Below, piece after piece: positions 16,715-23,978 of a stretch of 64,000 nt of DNA. Numbering within the stretch: the first letter of the stretch is position 1; every line of letters begins with the position of its first letter. The notes under the pieces are model-generated. The model saw nothing but the letters and a program-made list of their open reading frames with translations, did no database searches and had not been told where the DNA came from. The DNA is from Reyranella aquatilis. GTDB taxonomy: Bacteria > Pseudomonadota > Alphaproteobacteria > Reyranellales > Reyranellaceae. The position numbers and the translations under genes were made by a program. The DNA lies in assembly GCF_020880995.1 (NCBI RefSeq), contig NZ_JAJISD010000011.1, positions 169,018 to 233,017 on the forward strand. Reading direction: 5' to 3'.

Positions 16715-16786
16715 GGCGATGGTGGGCGCGACAGGGATCGAACCTGTGGCCACTGCCATGTCAAGACAGTGCTCTACCGCTGAGCT
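16715..16786. repeat. Island right attachment repeat (72 bp)
   Basis: Perfect copy of 9636-9707. It lies inside, and just downstream of, the intact tRNA-Val(GAC), marking the chromosome-island junction. Confidence 0.92.
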
Positions 16787-16794
16787 ACGCGCCC
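16720..16794 (-). tRNA. tRNA-Val(GAC)
   Basis: 75 nt with encoded CCA. The acceptor stem GGGCGCG pairs with CGCGCCC. U8 is present, the D-loop is AGCGGTAGA, the anticodon stem is CTGTC/GGCAG around the loop TTGACAT (anticodon GAC), and the T-loop is TTCGATC. All stems are complete, so this is the functional copy regenerated by the island insertion. Confidence 0.95.
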
Positions 16795-16921
16795 ATCGCC
16801 GGATGCCGCCGGGGTTTCGAACTGCCCGGTAGCGCGGAAGAGCGGTCGTCTACATCGCGGGAAACAGATTGGCAAGAGCGTGAAGCGTGACGTGCCCGGT
16901 TCGAGCGGCTATGACCATGAA

Positions 16922-17821
16922 ATGGATTTTCTACCGGTCCTGCCCGACCACGAAGCCTTGGACTGCCGGCTGCCAGCCCGCCAGACGGTCCCGGTGGTCG
17001 TCGCCTCGCCGCACAGCGGTTCGCTCTATCCGGCGGACTTCCTCGAGCAGGCCATCGTTCCCCTTTCCGCCCTTCGCCGCGCCGAGGATGCCTTCGTCGA
17101 CGAACTTTTCGCCGCCGCACCCGCCCTCGGGATGCCCTTCCTGGCGGCGCGCTTTCCGCGCTCCTACGTCGATGCCAACCGCGAGCCCTACGAACTCGAC
17201 CCCGGCATGTTCGAGGGGCCGCTGCCGCGCCCCCTCAATCACCGCACGACCCGCGTCGCCGCCGGCCTTGGCATGATCCCGCGCGTCGCCGCGAGCGGCG
17301 AGGCGATCTATCGCGGGCGCGTACCGGCGGAAACGATCGAATATCGCCTCGAAAGCTGCTGGCGTCCCTATCACCAGACGCTGTCGCAGCTGGTGGAGAA
17401 TACCTACAGCTCGTTCGGCGGCGCGCTGCTGATCGACGCCCATTCGATGCCCTCTTCCGTCTCCGGGTTCGGCTCGCGCGACCGCGAGCAGCGGGTCGAT
17501 ATCGTGCTGGGCGACAATCACGGGGAGGCCTGCGCCTCCGAGCTCGTGGCCACGGCCGAGCGCTGGTTTCGTGCACGAGGGCTGCGCGTCGTGCGCAACC
17601 AGCCTTACGCCGGCGGTTTCACGACGCAACGCTATGGCCGCCCCGCCCTTGCGCGCCACACGCTGCAGATCGAGATCAACCGGGCCCTCTACATGGACGA
17701 GGCCCGGCACGAGCGGCTGCCGGTGGCCGGTGTTTTCGCCCAACTGATCACCGGGCTGCTGGAAGAGATGGGCCGGCAGGCGCTGGAAACCCTTTTGCCC
17801 CGGCCCCTCGCCGCTGAATAG
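16922..17821 (+). CDS. N-formylglutamate amidohydrolase family protein
   Basis: 299 residues from ATG 16922; an in-frame GTG at 16880 would add 14 residues, and neither start has a strong Shine-Dalgarno. Family motifs: VVVASPHSGSLYP near the start, RSYVDANREPYELDP, LLIDAHSMPSS in the middle and LQIEINRALYMDE near the end. These enzymes release formate from N-formyl-L-glutamate in the histidine pathway, but many homologues lie outside hut clusters and act on other N-formyl or N-acyl amino acids. No hut genes are nearby, so the physiological substrate is open. Confidence 0.9.
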   Translation: MDFLPVLPDHEALDCRLPARQTVPVVVASPHSGSLYPADFLEQAIVPLSALRRAEDAFVDELFAAAPALGMPFLAARFPRSYVDANREPYELDPGMFEGPLPRPLNHRTTRVAAGLGMIPRVAASGEAIYRGRVPAETIEYRLESCWRPYHQTLSQLVENTYSSFGGALLIDAHSMPSSVSGFGSRDREQRVDIVLGDNHGEACASELVATAERWFRARGLRVVRNQPYAGGFTTQRYGRPALARHTLQIEINRALYMDEARHERLPVAGVFAQLITGLLEEMGRQALETLLPRPLAAE

Positions 17822-17856
17822 GAAGGCCGCTGCGCCGCCCACAAATCCGCTCAGGC

Positions 17857-17885
17857 AAAAAAAAGGGCCGTGACAAGCACGGCCC
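17857..17885 (-). terminator. Intrinsic terminator of the small RNA
   Basis: Perfect 8-bp stem GGGCCGTG/CACGGCCC with a 5-nt loop, followed on the minus strand by eight T residues. Read on the plus strand it lacks a T tract, so it does not serve the amidohydrolase gene. Confidence 0.88.
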
Positions 17886-17959
17886 GAGTTTAGGGAGGAA
17901 ACGCCCAAGACGGGCATACAGCAAACAAAGAGGCTACCGAGGTAGCGTTTGCTGCCCCC
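17857..17959 (-). ncRNA. Putative trans-acting small RNA with CCUCCC motif
   Basis: On the minus strand, about 100 nt with three hairpins. A 5' stem-loop pairs CAGCAAAC with GTTTGCTG and contains an inner GCTACC/GGTAGC stem (17919-17954). A small GCCC/GGGC stem follows (17902-17914). After an unpaired stretch GTTTCCTCCCTAAAC comes a strong terminator. The exposed CCTCCC (17893-17898) is complementary to Shine-Dalgarno sequences, a hallmark of alphaproteobacterial regulatory RNAs. A plausible promoter lies just upstream (17962-17991). No reading frame explains the conserved-looking structure. The family name was not verified. Confidence 0.7.
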
Positions 17960-17961
17960 TA

Positions 17962-17991
17962 AGAATGGTGCACCTGCGAAGAGAATGCAAG
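17962..17991 (-). promoter_or_regulatory. Candidate promoter of the small RNA
   Basis: Minus-strand CTTGCA (17986-17991) and CATTCT (17962-17967) separated by 18 bp, placing a start near 17956, just where the first hairpin begins. Assigned by eye. Confidence 0.45.
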
Positions 17992-18057
17992 AGCGAAAAA
18001 GAGCCCTGAATTCACATATTTAGCGTTCGTTGATGTCCAGCACCGGGTGTGTTGTTT

Positions 18058-18094
18058 TTGCAACGCACAAGAATAGCGCGATGCAGCGTTGCAA
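18058..18094. promoter_or_regulatory. Inverted repeat, candidate operator before the M81 peptidase gene
   Basis: Arms TTGCAACGC (18058-18066) and GCGTTGCAA (18086-18094) are perfect 9-bp inverted copies separated by 19 bp, in an AT-richer leader between the small-RNA promoter and the peptidase start. Spacing of about 28 bp centre to centre would put both arms on nearly the same DNA face. The regulator is unknown. Confidence 0.4.
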
Positions 18095-18176
18095 TAACTG
18101 CATTGCTTCAGCAAACGCGCGAGGGGTGCATTTTTGTAATGTGTTCAGAGACTTAAAGCCCGGATTGGAGGGGTCG

Positions 18177-19685
18177 TTGGCCAAGAAGTTCGTAGTCGCG
18201 ATGATGATGCACGAGACCAATACGTTCTCGCCCCTGCCCACGCCGATCGAATCCTTCGCCCGCGGCGGCGGCCTCGGCGCCCTGAACGGGCCCGAGGCCA
18301 TCAAGGAAGCCGAGGGCACCAACACCTCCCTAGGCGGCTTCATTGAGATCGCCCGCAAGGCAGGCGCCGAATTCACGGTTCCGATGGCCGCGTCTGCCCA
18401 TCCGTCGGGCCTGGTCACGAAAGCGGCATACGAGCAGATGACGACCGCCATCGTCGACGAGGTGAAGAAGGGCTGCGACGCCGTCCTGCTGGCCCTGCAC
18501 GGCGCCATGGTGGCCGAGCACTACGACGACGGCGAAGGCGAGTTGCTGAACCGCATTCGCAAGATCGCCCCCGACGTGCCGATCGCCGTGGCGCTCGATT
18601 TCCACACCCAGATGACCGACGCGATGGTGAACGGCGCCACCATCATGACGGGCTACCGCACCTACCCCCACATCGACATGGCCGACACGGCCCGCCGCGC
18701 CGGCCGCACCCTGATCCGGACCCTGGCCGGCGAAGTCGAACCGAAGATGATCTGGGGCAACCGCCCGATCATGAGCAGCTCGCTGGTCCACACGCCCTCG
18801 CGCGAGCCGATGAAGACACTGATGGGCATGGCCAACCAGGCCGAGGATACCGGCGAGGTGCTGAACGCCTCGGTGTTCGGCGGCTTTCCGCAAGCCGACA
18901 TCCCCCACCTCGCCCTTTCCTCTGTCATCGTTTGCGACAAGCGCACGGCCGAGGGCGAGATCCTGCTCAATCGCATCCTCGACACAGCCTGGGAGAAGCG
19001 CGAGGGCTTCCTGTTCCACCCCGAGCCCCTGTCGGTCCAGGTCGGTCGTGCCAAGGGCTACACCGACTATCCCGTCGTCATGGCCGACCACGGCGACAAC
19101 ACGGCCTCGGGCGGCACCCAGGACGTGATGAGCGTCATCGAGGAAGCCATGAAGCAGGAACTCGAGGATGCCTGCGCCGGCCCGATCTGCGATCCCGCCT
19201 GCGTCGAGCAGATGATCAAGGCCGGTGTCGGCGCCGAAGTGACCCTCGAACTCGGCGGCAAGATCGACATGCCGGCCATGGGCCTCAAGGGCAAGCCGCT
19301 CAAGGTCACCGGCAAGGTGAAGGCCATCACCGACGGCCAGTTCGTCGTGACCGGCCCGATGGCCACCGGCACCACTGTCCGCATGGGCCGCACGGCCGTG
19401 CTCGACACCGGCAAGATGCAGATCGTCGTCTCGGAGAAGCGCGCGGAGCCCTACGATCTCGGCGTCTTCACCCATTGCGGCATCGATCCGCGGCGCAAGA
19501 AGTACGTGCTGATCAAGTCGCGCCAGCATTTTCGCGCCGGCTTCGAGCCGATCGCCAAGCACATCGTGATGTGCGACGGCGACGGCTGCACCGCGTCGGA
19601 CCTAAAGCTGTTCAAGTACGAGCGGGTCAAGCGTCCGCTCTACCCCTTCGACCTCGACATGCGGCTCGGCCGCAACGAAGCCTAG
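18177..19685 (+). CDS. M81 family metallopeptidase (MlrC-like)
   Basis: 502 residues from a TTG start with GGAGGGG just upstream. The longer frame from 18030 would add an unlikely cysteine-rich leader. MMMHETNTFSP near the N-terminus and MADHGDNTASGGTQD in the C-terminal half are the metal-binding signatures of the MlrC/microcystinase family; ALDFHTQMTDAM lies between. MlrC hydrolyses linear microcystin and related peptides containing D- or beta-amino acids. Eight bases separate it from a D-aminoacylase gene, so a joint role in breaking down unusual peptides is likely. The natural substrate is not necessarily microcystin. Confidence 0.9.
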   Translation: MAKKFVVAMMMHETNTFSPLPTPIESFARGGGLGALNGPEAIKEAEGTNTSLGGFIEIARKAGAEFTVPMAASAHPSGLVTKAAYEQMTTAIVDEVKKGCDAVLLALHGAMVAEHYDDGEGELLNRIRKIAPDVPIAVALDFHTQMTDAMVNGATIMTGYRTYPHIDMADTARRAGRTLIRTLAGEVEPKMIWGNRPIMSSSLVHTPSREPMKTLMGMANQAEDTGEVLNASVFGGFPQADIPHLALSSVIVCDKRTAEGEILLNRILDTAWEKREGFLFHPEPLSVQVGRAKGYTDYPVVMADHGDNTASGGTQDVMSVIEEAMKQELEDACAGPICDPACVEQMIKAGVGAEVTLELGGKIDMPAMGLKGKPLKVTGKVKAITDGQFVVTGPMATGTTVRMGRTAVLDTGKMQIVVSEKRAEPYDLGVFTHCGIDPRRKKYVLIKSRQHFRAGFEPIAKHIVMCDGDGCTASDLKLFKYERVKRPLYPFDLDMRLGRNEA

Positions 19686-19693
19686 GAGCTCCC

Positions 19694-21154
19694 ATGGCCA
19701 ACTACGACATCGTCATCCGCAACGGCCAGGTCGCCGACGGCACGGGCAGGAAGCTGTTCGCCGCCGACGTCGCCCTGAAGGGCGATCGCATTGCCGCGGT
19801 CGAGGCGCCGGGCACACTGCGCGGCGACAATGAGATCGACGCCGCGGGCAAGGTGGTGGCGCCAGGCTTCATCGACGTGCACACGCACGACGATACCGCC
19901 CTGATCGACAATCCGGGCATGGCCATGAAGGCCAGCCAGGGCGTCACGACGGTGGTCTGCGGCAATTGCGGCGTGTCGGCCGCGCCCTATGTCCGACCCG
20001 ATGTCGGCCACTGGATGTCGCTGATCATCAAGAAGAAGGAAAATCTCTCGGCGAGCTTTGCGGCATTCGCCGACAAGGTCGACGCTGCGAAGCCCGCCAT
20101 CAACGGCGCCTTCCTGATCGGCCACGGCACGCTGCGCATCAACTCGATGGGCGACGATCTCAACCGGGTCGCGACGACGGGCGAGATCAGGCAGATGCGC
20201 GAGCTGCTCGACCAGAGCCTCGAACAGGGCGCCATCGGCATGTCCAGCGGACTATTCTATGCGGTGTCGAGCCACGCCTCGACCGACGAGGTCGTGGAAG
20301 TCGCCACGCCGCTCGGCAAGTGGGGCGGCGTCTACACCGCCCACATGCGCGACGAGGGGGACCACATCCTGAAGGCGATGGACGAGACCTTCGAGATCGG
20401 CCGCCGCGTCGGCGCCGAGATCATCGTCTCGCACCACAAATGCTCCGGCCGCTCCAACTTCGGCCGCATGAAGGAGACATTGCCGCTGTTCAACGAGGCG
20501 ATGAAGAAGCAGCAGATCGCCTTCGACGTTTACCCCTACGTCGCCGGCTCGACGATCCTGCGCTCCGACATGCTGGAGCGCGCCGACAAGGTGCTGATCA
20601 CCTGGTCCGACAAGGTGCCGGGCCTGAGCGGCCGCGACCTCAAGGAAATCGCCGAGGAGATGGGCTGCTCGATGAAGGAAGCCGCCGACCGCATCCAGCC
20701 GGCCGGCGCCATCTACTTCATGATGGACGAGAAGGACGTGCAGGCGGCGATGTCCCATCCCGGCGCCATGATCGGCTCGGACGGAATCCCCTTCGACGCC
20801 CATCCGCATCCGCGCCTGTGGGGCACCTTCCCGCGCGTCCTGGGCCACTATTCGCGCGACCTCAAGCTCTTCCCGCTGGAAGACGCGGTGCGCCGCATGA
20901 CGTCCTATTCGGCGCAGCGCTTCCATCTCACCAAGCGCGGCGAGGTGAAGCCCGGCTTCTACGCCGACATTTGCATCTTCGATCCGGCTACCGTGATCGA
21001 CACGGCGACGTTCGAGAAGCCGATCTCGCCGGCCAAGGGCATCGACACGGTGCTCTGCAACGGCGCCGTTGTCTGGCGCGACGGCAAGCAAGGCGACGGC
21101 CAGGCCGGCCGCGCGCTCAAGCGTCAGGAGATGCAGGCCGAAGCCAGGGCCTGA
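19694..21154 (+). CDS. N-acyl-D-amino-acid deacylase (D-aminoacylase)
   Basis: 486 residues, AGGAG 5 bases before the ATG. An amidohydrolase-superfamily protein: the N-terminal beta sandwich, then PGFIDVHTHDDTALID with the HxH metal site, VVCGNCGVSAAP with the metal-bridging cysteine typical of D-aminoacylases, VSHHKCSGRSNFG, and MIGSDGIPFDAHPHPR with the catalytic aspartate. It removes acyl groups from N-acyl-D-amino acids. Co-transcribed with the M81 peptidase and followed by a strong terminator. Confidence 0.93.
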   Translation: MANYDIVIRNGQVADGTGRKLFAADVALKGDRIAAVEAPGTLRGDNEIDAAGKVVAPGFIDVHTHDDTALIDNPGMAMKASQGVTTVVCGNCGVSAAPYVRPDVGHWMSLIIKKKENLSASFAAFADKVDAAKPAINGAFLIGHGTLRINSMGDDLNRVATTGEIRQMRELLDQSLEQGAIGMSSGLFYAVSSHASTDEVVEVATPLGKWGGVYTAHMRDEGDHILKAMDETFEIGRRVGAEIIVSHHKCSGRSNFGRMKETLPLFNEAMKKQQIAFDVYPYVAGSTILRSDMLERADKVLITWSDKVPGLSGRDLKEIAEEMGCSMKEAADRIQPAGAIYFMMDEKDVQAAMSHPGAMIGSDGIPFDAHPHPRLWGTFPRVLGHYSRDLKLFPLEDAVRRMTSYSAQRFHLTKRGEVKPGFYADICIFDPATVIDTATFEKPISPAKGIDTVLCNGAVVWRDGKQGDGQAGRALKRQEMQAEARA

Positions 21155-21182
21155 TCCGCCCGCAGCGCACATCCCAAAGAAA

Positions 21183-21207
21183 AGGCCCGCTCGATGCGGG
21201 CCTTTTT
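21183..21207. terminator. Bidirectional intrinsic terminator
   Basis: Stem AGGCCCGC/GCGGGCCT around TCGAT, with TTTTT after it on the plus strand and an A-rich stretch before it. It ends the D-aminoacylase transcript and probably the convergent dksA transcript. Confidence 0.9.
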
Positions 21208-21214
21208 GTTTAGC

Positions 21215-21640
21215 TCAGTCGGCGCCTTCGTCGCGGCGCGTGCGCTCCATGCGCTCGTGCCTCTCCTGGGCTTCCACCGAGAGGGTCGCAATGGGGCGTG
21301 CTTCGAGGCGCTTCAGGGAGATCGGCTCGCCCGTCTCCTCGCAGTATCCGTAGGTGCCCTCCTCGATCGACTTCATCGCCTGGTCGATCTTGGAGATGAG
21401 CTTGCGAAAGCGGTCTCGGGTCCTGAGTTCCAGGGAGCGGTCGGTCTCGGCAGTCGCGCGATCGGCAAGATCGGGCTGCGCGAGGCTCTCTTCCTGCATG
21501 TTCTGCAGGGTCTGGTTGGACTCCTCGATCAGCTCGCCCTTCCACTTCAGCAGCTTCTGCCGGAAGTACTCCTGCTGCATCGGATTCATGAACGCTTCAC
21601 GCTCTGTCGGCCGATAGTTCTGCGGCAACGTAATCGACAT
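21215..21640 (-). CDS. dksA: RNA polymerase-binding transcription factor DksA
   Basis: 141 residues; GGAG lies 8 bases before the ATG at 21640. The coiled-coil part carries ESLAQPDLADRATAETDRS, including the DxxDxA tip motif (DLADRA) that enters the polymerase secondary channel. The zinc-finger region reads YGYCEETGEPISLKRLEARP. Only one of the four classical zinc cysteines remains, as in other alphaproteobacterial DksA proteins and P. aeruginosa DksA2. It works with ppGpp in stringent control. A good sigma-70 promoter lies upstream. Confidence 0.95.
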   Translation of the reverse strand: MSITLPQNYRPTEREAFMNPMQQEYFRQKLLKWKGELIEESNQTLQNMQEESLAQPDLADRATAETDRSLELRTRDRFRKLISKIDQAMKSIEEGTYGYCEETGEPISLKRLEARPIATLSVEAQERHERMERTRRDEGAD

Positions 21641-21709
21641 CGTCGGCAACTCCACTCGCAGCATATGCGGTCCACCAAGGGGCGATGGACCTGTCTCAAA
21701 AGCGCGCGG

Positions 21710-21737
21710 AGTATAGGGACGGGCCCTCCGGCTGCAA
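21710..21737 (-). promoter_or_regulatory. dksA promoter
   Basis: Minus-strand TTGCAG (21732-21737), 16-bp spacer, TATACT (21710-21715), about 70 bp upstream of the dksA start. An 8-bp inverted repeat (CCTCCGGC/GCCGGAGG) overlaps the -35 side. Confidence 0.6.
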
Positions 21738-21825
21738 GAACGTTTAGAGGCCGGAGGACGATTCAGCCATGCAGTGCAGCAAAAACCCTGCGCAGCCGTT
21801 ATTCACGAAATTGTAGCAATTTCCG

Positions 21826-22608
21826 TCACCACCCGGGGGATTTTTGCTGCAACGCAGCAAACGCCTCTGCCGCGACGAGCCTCGCGAAGGTTGCGGAGAG
21901 GTCGAACCGCTGGTCGAGGGAAAATGCGGCCACCGCCGCTTCCTCGACCCGGGCCTCGCCGTCCAGCGCTAGAACGAAGCTGACCTCGGCCGGGCTCAGC
22001 GCCAGGAAGCCCGCGTCGTCGGCCCGGCGCAGGACGAGCAGCGCCGAAGGCCCCTCCTCCAGGCTCACCGGTTCCGGCAGCGCCCCCGGCCGGGTTGCCC
22101 GCCAGATCCGGTCGATCGGATAGGGCGATTGGATCACCGTCGCCCCCGCTGCCAGCGGCAGCCTCGATCCGACCAGCCGGTCCGGCGCGACGCCGGCCAG
22201 GTCCTCCGCCCTCAGCCGGCCCGCGCCCGGCGCGTGAAAGGCGAGATTGAGGGCCCAGTCCAGCCGCGCCATGTCCGCGAGGTAGGGCAAGGAGGCGGCC
22301 GGGCCGTAGTCCGCGACATGCGCCGGAAAGCCCTCGCCGTACTCTGCCAGAACGGGCTGCCTCGGCAGTTCGCGGAGGGTGAAGGCCTGCGCCATACCGC
22401 GGAAAAAATCTTCCCCGACGAGCGCATGCACCGTTGGGAAGGTACTCGCCAGGGCACCTTCGAGGCTCCGCCGGACGTGATGGCGATGGACGCGCAGGCG
22501 CGAAGCGGCCGCAATCCCATCCCCGATGACGGCATCCACCAGGTCGGCGCGATCCTCGCCGCCGAGATGGGCAGCGAAGGCCGTCTGCAGGTCACGCAGC
22601 CCGGGCAT
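21826..22608 (-). CDS. bufC: BufC/HvfC-type protein (DUF2063)
   Basis: 260 residues from ATG 22608, which overlaps the upstream bufB gene by 17 bp. The N-terminal DUF2063 domain shows LQTAFAAHLGG, LRVHRHHVRRSLEGALASTFPTVHALVGEDFF and FPAHVADYGPAASLPYLADMARLDWALNLAFHA. These match the partner proteins of MNIO (DUF692) enzymes, thought to recruit or position the precursor peptide. Despite the old 'DNA-binding' label no such motif is seen. It completes a bufA-bufB-bufC operon. Confidence 0.87.
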   Translation of the reverse strand: MPGLRDLQTAFAAHLGGEDRADLVDAVIGDGIAAASRLRVHRHHVRRSLEGALASTFPTVHALVGEDFFRGMAQAFTLRELPRQPVLAEYGEGFPAHVADYGPAASLPYLADMARLDWALNLAFHAPGAGRLRAEDLAGVAPDRLVGSRLPLAAGATVIQSPYPIDRIWRATRPGALPEPVSLEEGPSALLVLRRADDAGFLALSPAEVSFVLALDGEARVEEAAVAAFSLDQRFDLSATFARLVAAEAFAALQQKSPGW

Positions 22609-23431
22609 CGGCGCCCTCCTGCGCGTTAAGACAGTCGCGCGCCCGGTCCGCCTCGGCGAGGAGGACATCCACGGCCGGCAGGTCTGTGTCCCATTCGACC
22701 AGTGCGGGCTTCGCCCCGAAGCGGCGCACGACCTCCCCGAACAGCGTCCAGACACCCTCGCCCACCCGGCTGCCGTGATCGTCGATCAGGATCGGTTCCC
22801 CGTCGGCATCGTTCACGGTGTGCCCGGCCAAGTGATACTCGCCGATGACGGGCGCCGGCAGTCCCCGCAGCCAATCGATTGGATCGAGCCCGAGATTGTG
22901 CGCCGTCACGACGATGTTGTTCACGTCCAGCAACAGGCCGCATCCGCTGCGCCGGGCAAGCTCGGCGAGGAACTCCGGCTCGGACAGGGTCGAATGCGCG
23001 AAGGCCAGATAGCAGGAGGGGTTCTCCACGAGGATTTGCCGGCCAAGACGTTCCTGCACCCGGTCGACGTTGCGCACCACGACCTCGAGCGCTTCCTGGG
23101 TGTAGGGTAGCGGCAGAAGATCGTTGAAGTACCGGCCGCCGGCCACGCTCCACGCGAGATGATCCGAAACGAGAGCGGGCTGCAGATGCTCCACCAGCGC
23201 AGCGACCCGGTCGAGGTGCCTCTCGTCCACACCGTCGACCGACCCGAGCGACAGGCCCACCGCATGGACCGAAATGGCGTAGTCCCGGCGGAGTTCGTCG
23301 AGGCCATCACGCGCCGGGGAAGCGCCCAGATAATTCTCGGCGTGGATTTCGAGGAAGCCGGTCGCCGGCCGGTCACGCGCGATCTCCGCGAAATGCGGCG
23401 AGCGCAGCCCGATGCCGGCGGCCGGGAGCAT
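22592..23431 (-). CDS. bufB: MNIO-family (DUF692/UPF0276) peptide-modifying enzyme, BufB
   Basis: 279 residues. TIM-barrel protein of the multinuclear non-heme iron oxidase family. Conserved elements in order: GIGLRSPHF, FLEIHAENYL, SVHAVGLSLG, LVSDHLAWS, ILVENPSCYL, LLLDVNNIVVTAHN, GEYHLAGH, IDDHGSRV and ALVEWDTDLP. The H, E, N and D residues in these blocks supply the iron ligands. In bufferin systems this enzyme oxidises cysteines of the BufA precursor to thiooxazole-type groups that bind copper. It starts 2 bp after the bufA stop. Confidence 0.92.
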   Translation of the reverse strand: MLPAAGIGLRSPHFAEIARDRPATGFLEIHAENYLGASPARDGLDELRRDYAISVHAVGLSLGSVDGVDERHLDRVAALVEHLQPALVSDHLAWSVAGGRYFNDLLPLPYTQEALEVVVRNVDRVQERLGRQILVENPSCYLAFAHSTLSEPEFLAELARRSGCGLLLDVNNIVVTAHNLGLDPIDWLRGLPAPVIGEYHLAGHTVNDADGEPILIDDHGSRVGEGVWTLFGEVVRRFGAKPALVEWDTDLPAVDVLLAEADRARDCLNAQEGADARAA

Positions 23432-23433
23432 CC

Positions 23434-23682
23434 TCAGCTCGGCGTGAGCTTGCCGCCGATGATCTTTTCGCACGCGCCCTTCGGCACGGAAACCCAGGCG
23501 TCCGGCTGCGCGTCCTTCTTCGAGGTGCCGGCGCAGGACGATTTGGCGGTCTGGCAGTCGTTCTTGCCAGCCTTCGCGATGCCGTAGCACTTCTCCATGT
23601 TGCCCTGCGCCTGGCTGGTGCCAGCCGGCAGCACGAGCGCGGCGGCGAGAGCCGAGGCGATGGCGATACGGGTGTTGTTCAT
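23434..23682 (-). CDS. bufA: Bufferin precursor peptide BufA (DUF2282)
   Basis: 82 residues. The start at 23682 has GGAGG 5 bases upstream. A Sec signal peptide (residues 1-25, ending TSQA) precedes a 57-residue core with four cysteines (32, 43, 50, 71) in EKCYGIAKAGKNDC, SSCAG and PKGACEKIIGGKL. This is the DUF2282 bufferin pattern. Such peptides are exported and modified on cysteine by BufB/BufC to buffer copper in the periplasm. It heads the minus-strand operon. No BufD-like DoxX membrane protein is present nearby. Confidence 0.9.
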   Translation of the reverse strand: MNNTRIAIASALAAALVLPAGTSQAQGNMEKCYGIAKAGKNDCQTAKSSCAGTSKKDAQPDAWVSVPKGACEKIIGGKLTPS

Positions 23683-23783
23683 TGTGTCCTCCATGACATG
23701 ACGACGCCTACTCTATACTCCGGATTGAGGCGGCAAGGCGTCACGCGCGCTCCATCGTACCCGCCAACGGGAGTAACGGAAAC

Positions 23784-23978
23784 TTGTTCGATAAGCCCGG
23801 TAACGGCCTGCTGAGCCCCGGCGACTTCGTGCGCCATCCTGGCCGGCCCGACTGGGGCCTGGGCCAGATCCAGTCGATGATCGGTCACCGCATTACCGTC
23901 AATTTCGAGAATGCCGGCAAGGTCGTCATCGACGGGAACGTGATCGAGCTCGCTCCAGACGACGCATCGCCTCGCTGA
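23784..23978 (+). CDS. DUF3553 domain protein
   Basis: 64 residues from a TTG start with GGGAG a few bases upstream. GDFVRHPGRPDWGLGQIQSMIGHRITVNFENAGKVVI spans the whole DUF3553 domain, a small SH3-like fold related to CarD/UvrD tail modules that can touch RNA polymerase. In longer proteins the domain is fused to helicases; here it stands alone. Its last 53 bp overlap the convergent mobA gene. Confidence 0.8.
   Translation: MFDKPGNGLLSPGDFVRHPGRPDWGLGQIQSMIGHRITVNFENAGKVVIDGNVIELAPDDASPR

Larger units (their letters stand above)
9636..16786. mobile_element. 7.15-kb tRNA-Val genomic island, integrase inactivated
   Basis: Bounded by a perfect 72-bp direct repeat (9636-9707 and 16715-16786) that spans most of a tRNA-Val gene. 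An integrase relic lies immediately inside the left repeat. Cargo: HlyD-like, DUF3604, parvulin-like and HupE-like genes, all plus strand, and an IS5-family relic at the right end. Chromosomal genes on both sides (nadE; N-formylglutamate amidohydrolase) look like core genes. The intact tRNA is on the right, transcribed leftwards, so the island sits at its 3' end, as expected for tyrosine-recombinase integration with tRNA restoration. The border calls are direct sequence observations; the history is inferred. Confidence 0.85.

Noticed and set aside
9636..16786. Prophage
   Set aside because: Apart from the integrase relic there are no phage structural, lysis or replication genes, so a small genomic island is the better description.
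18030..18176. Longer N-terminus for the M81 peptidase
   Set aside because: The added leader is cysteine-rich and unlike the family, and it would overlap the inverted repeat; a TTG with GGAGGGG begins right at the conserved strand.
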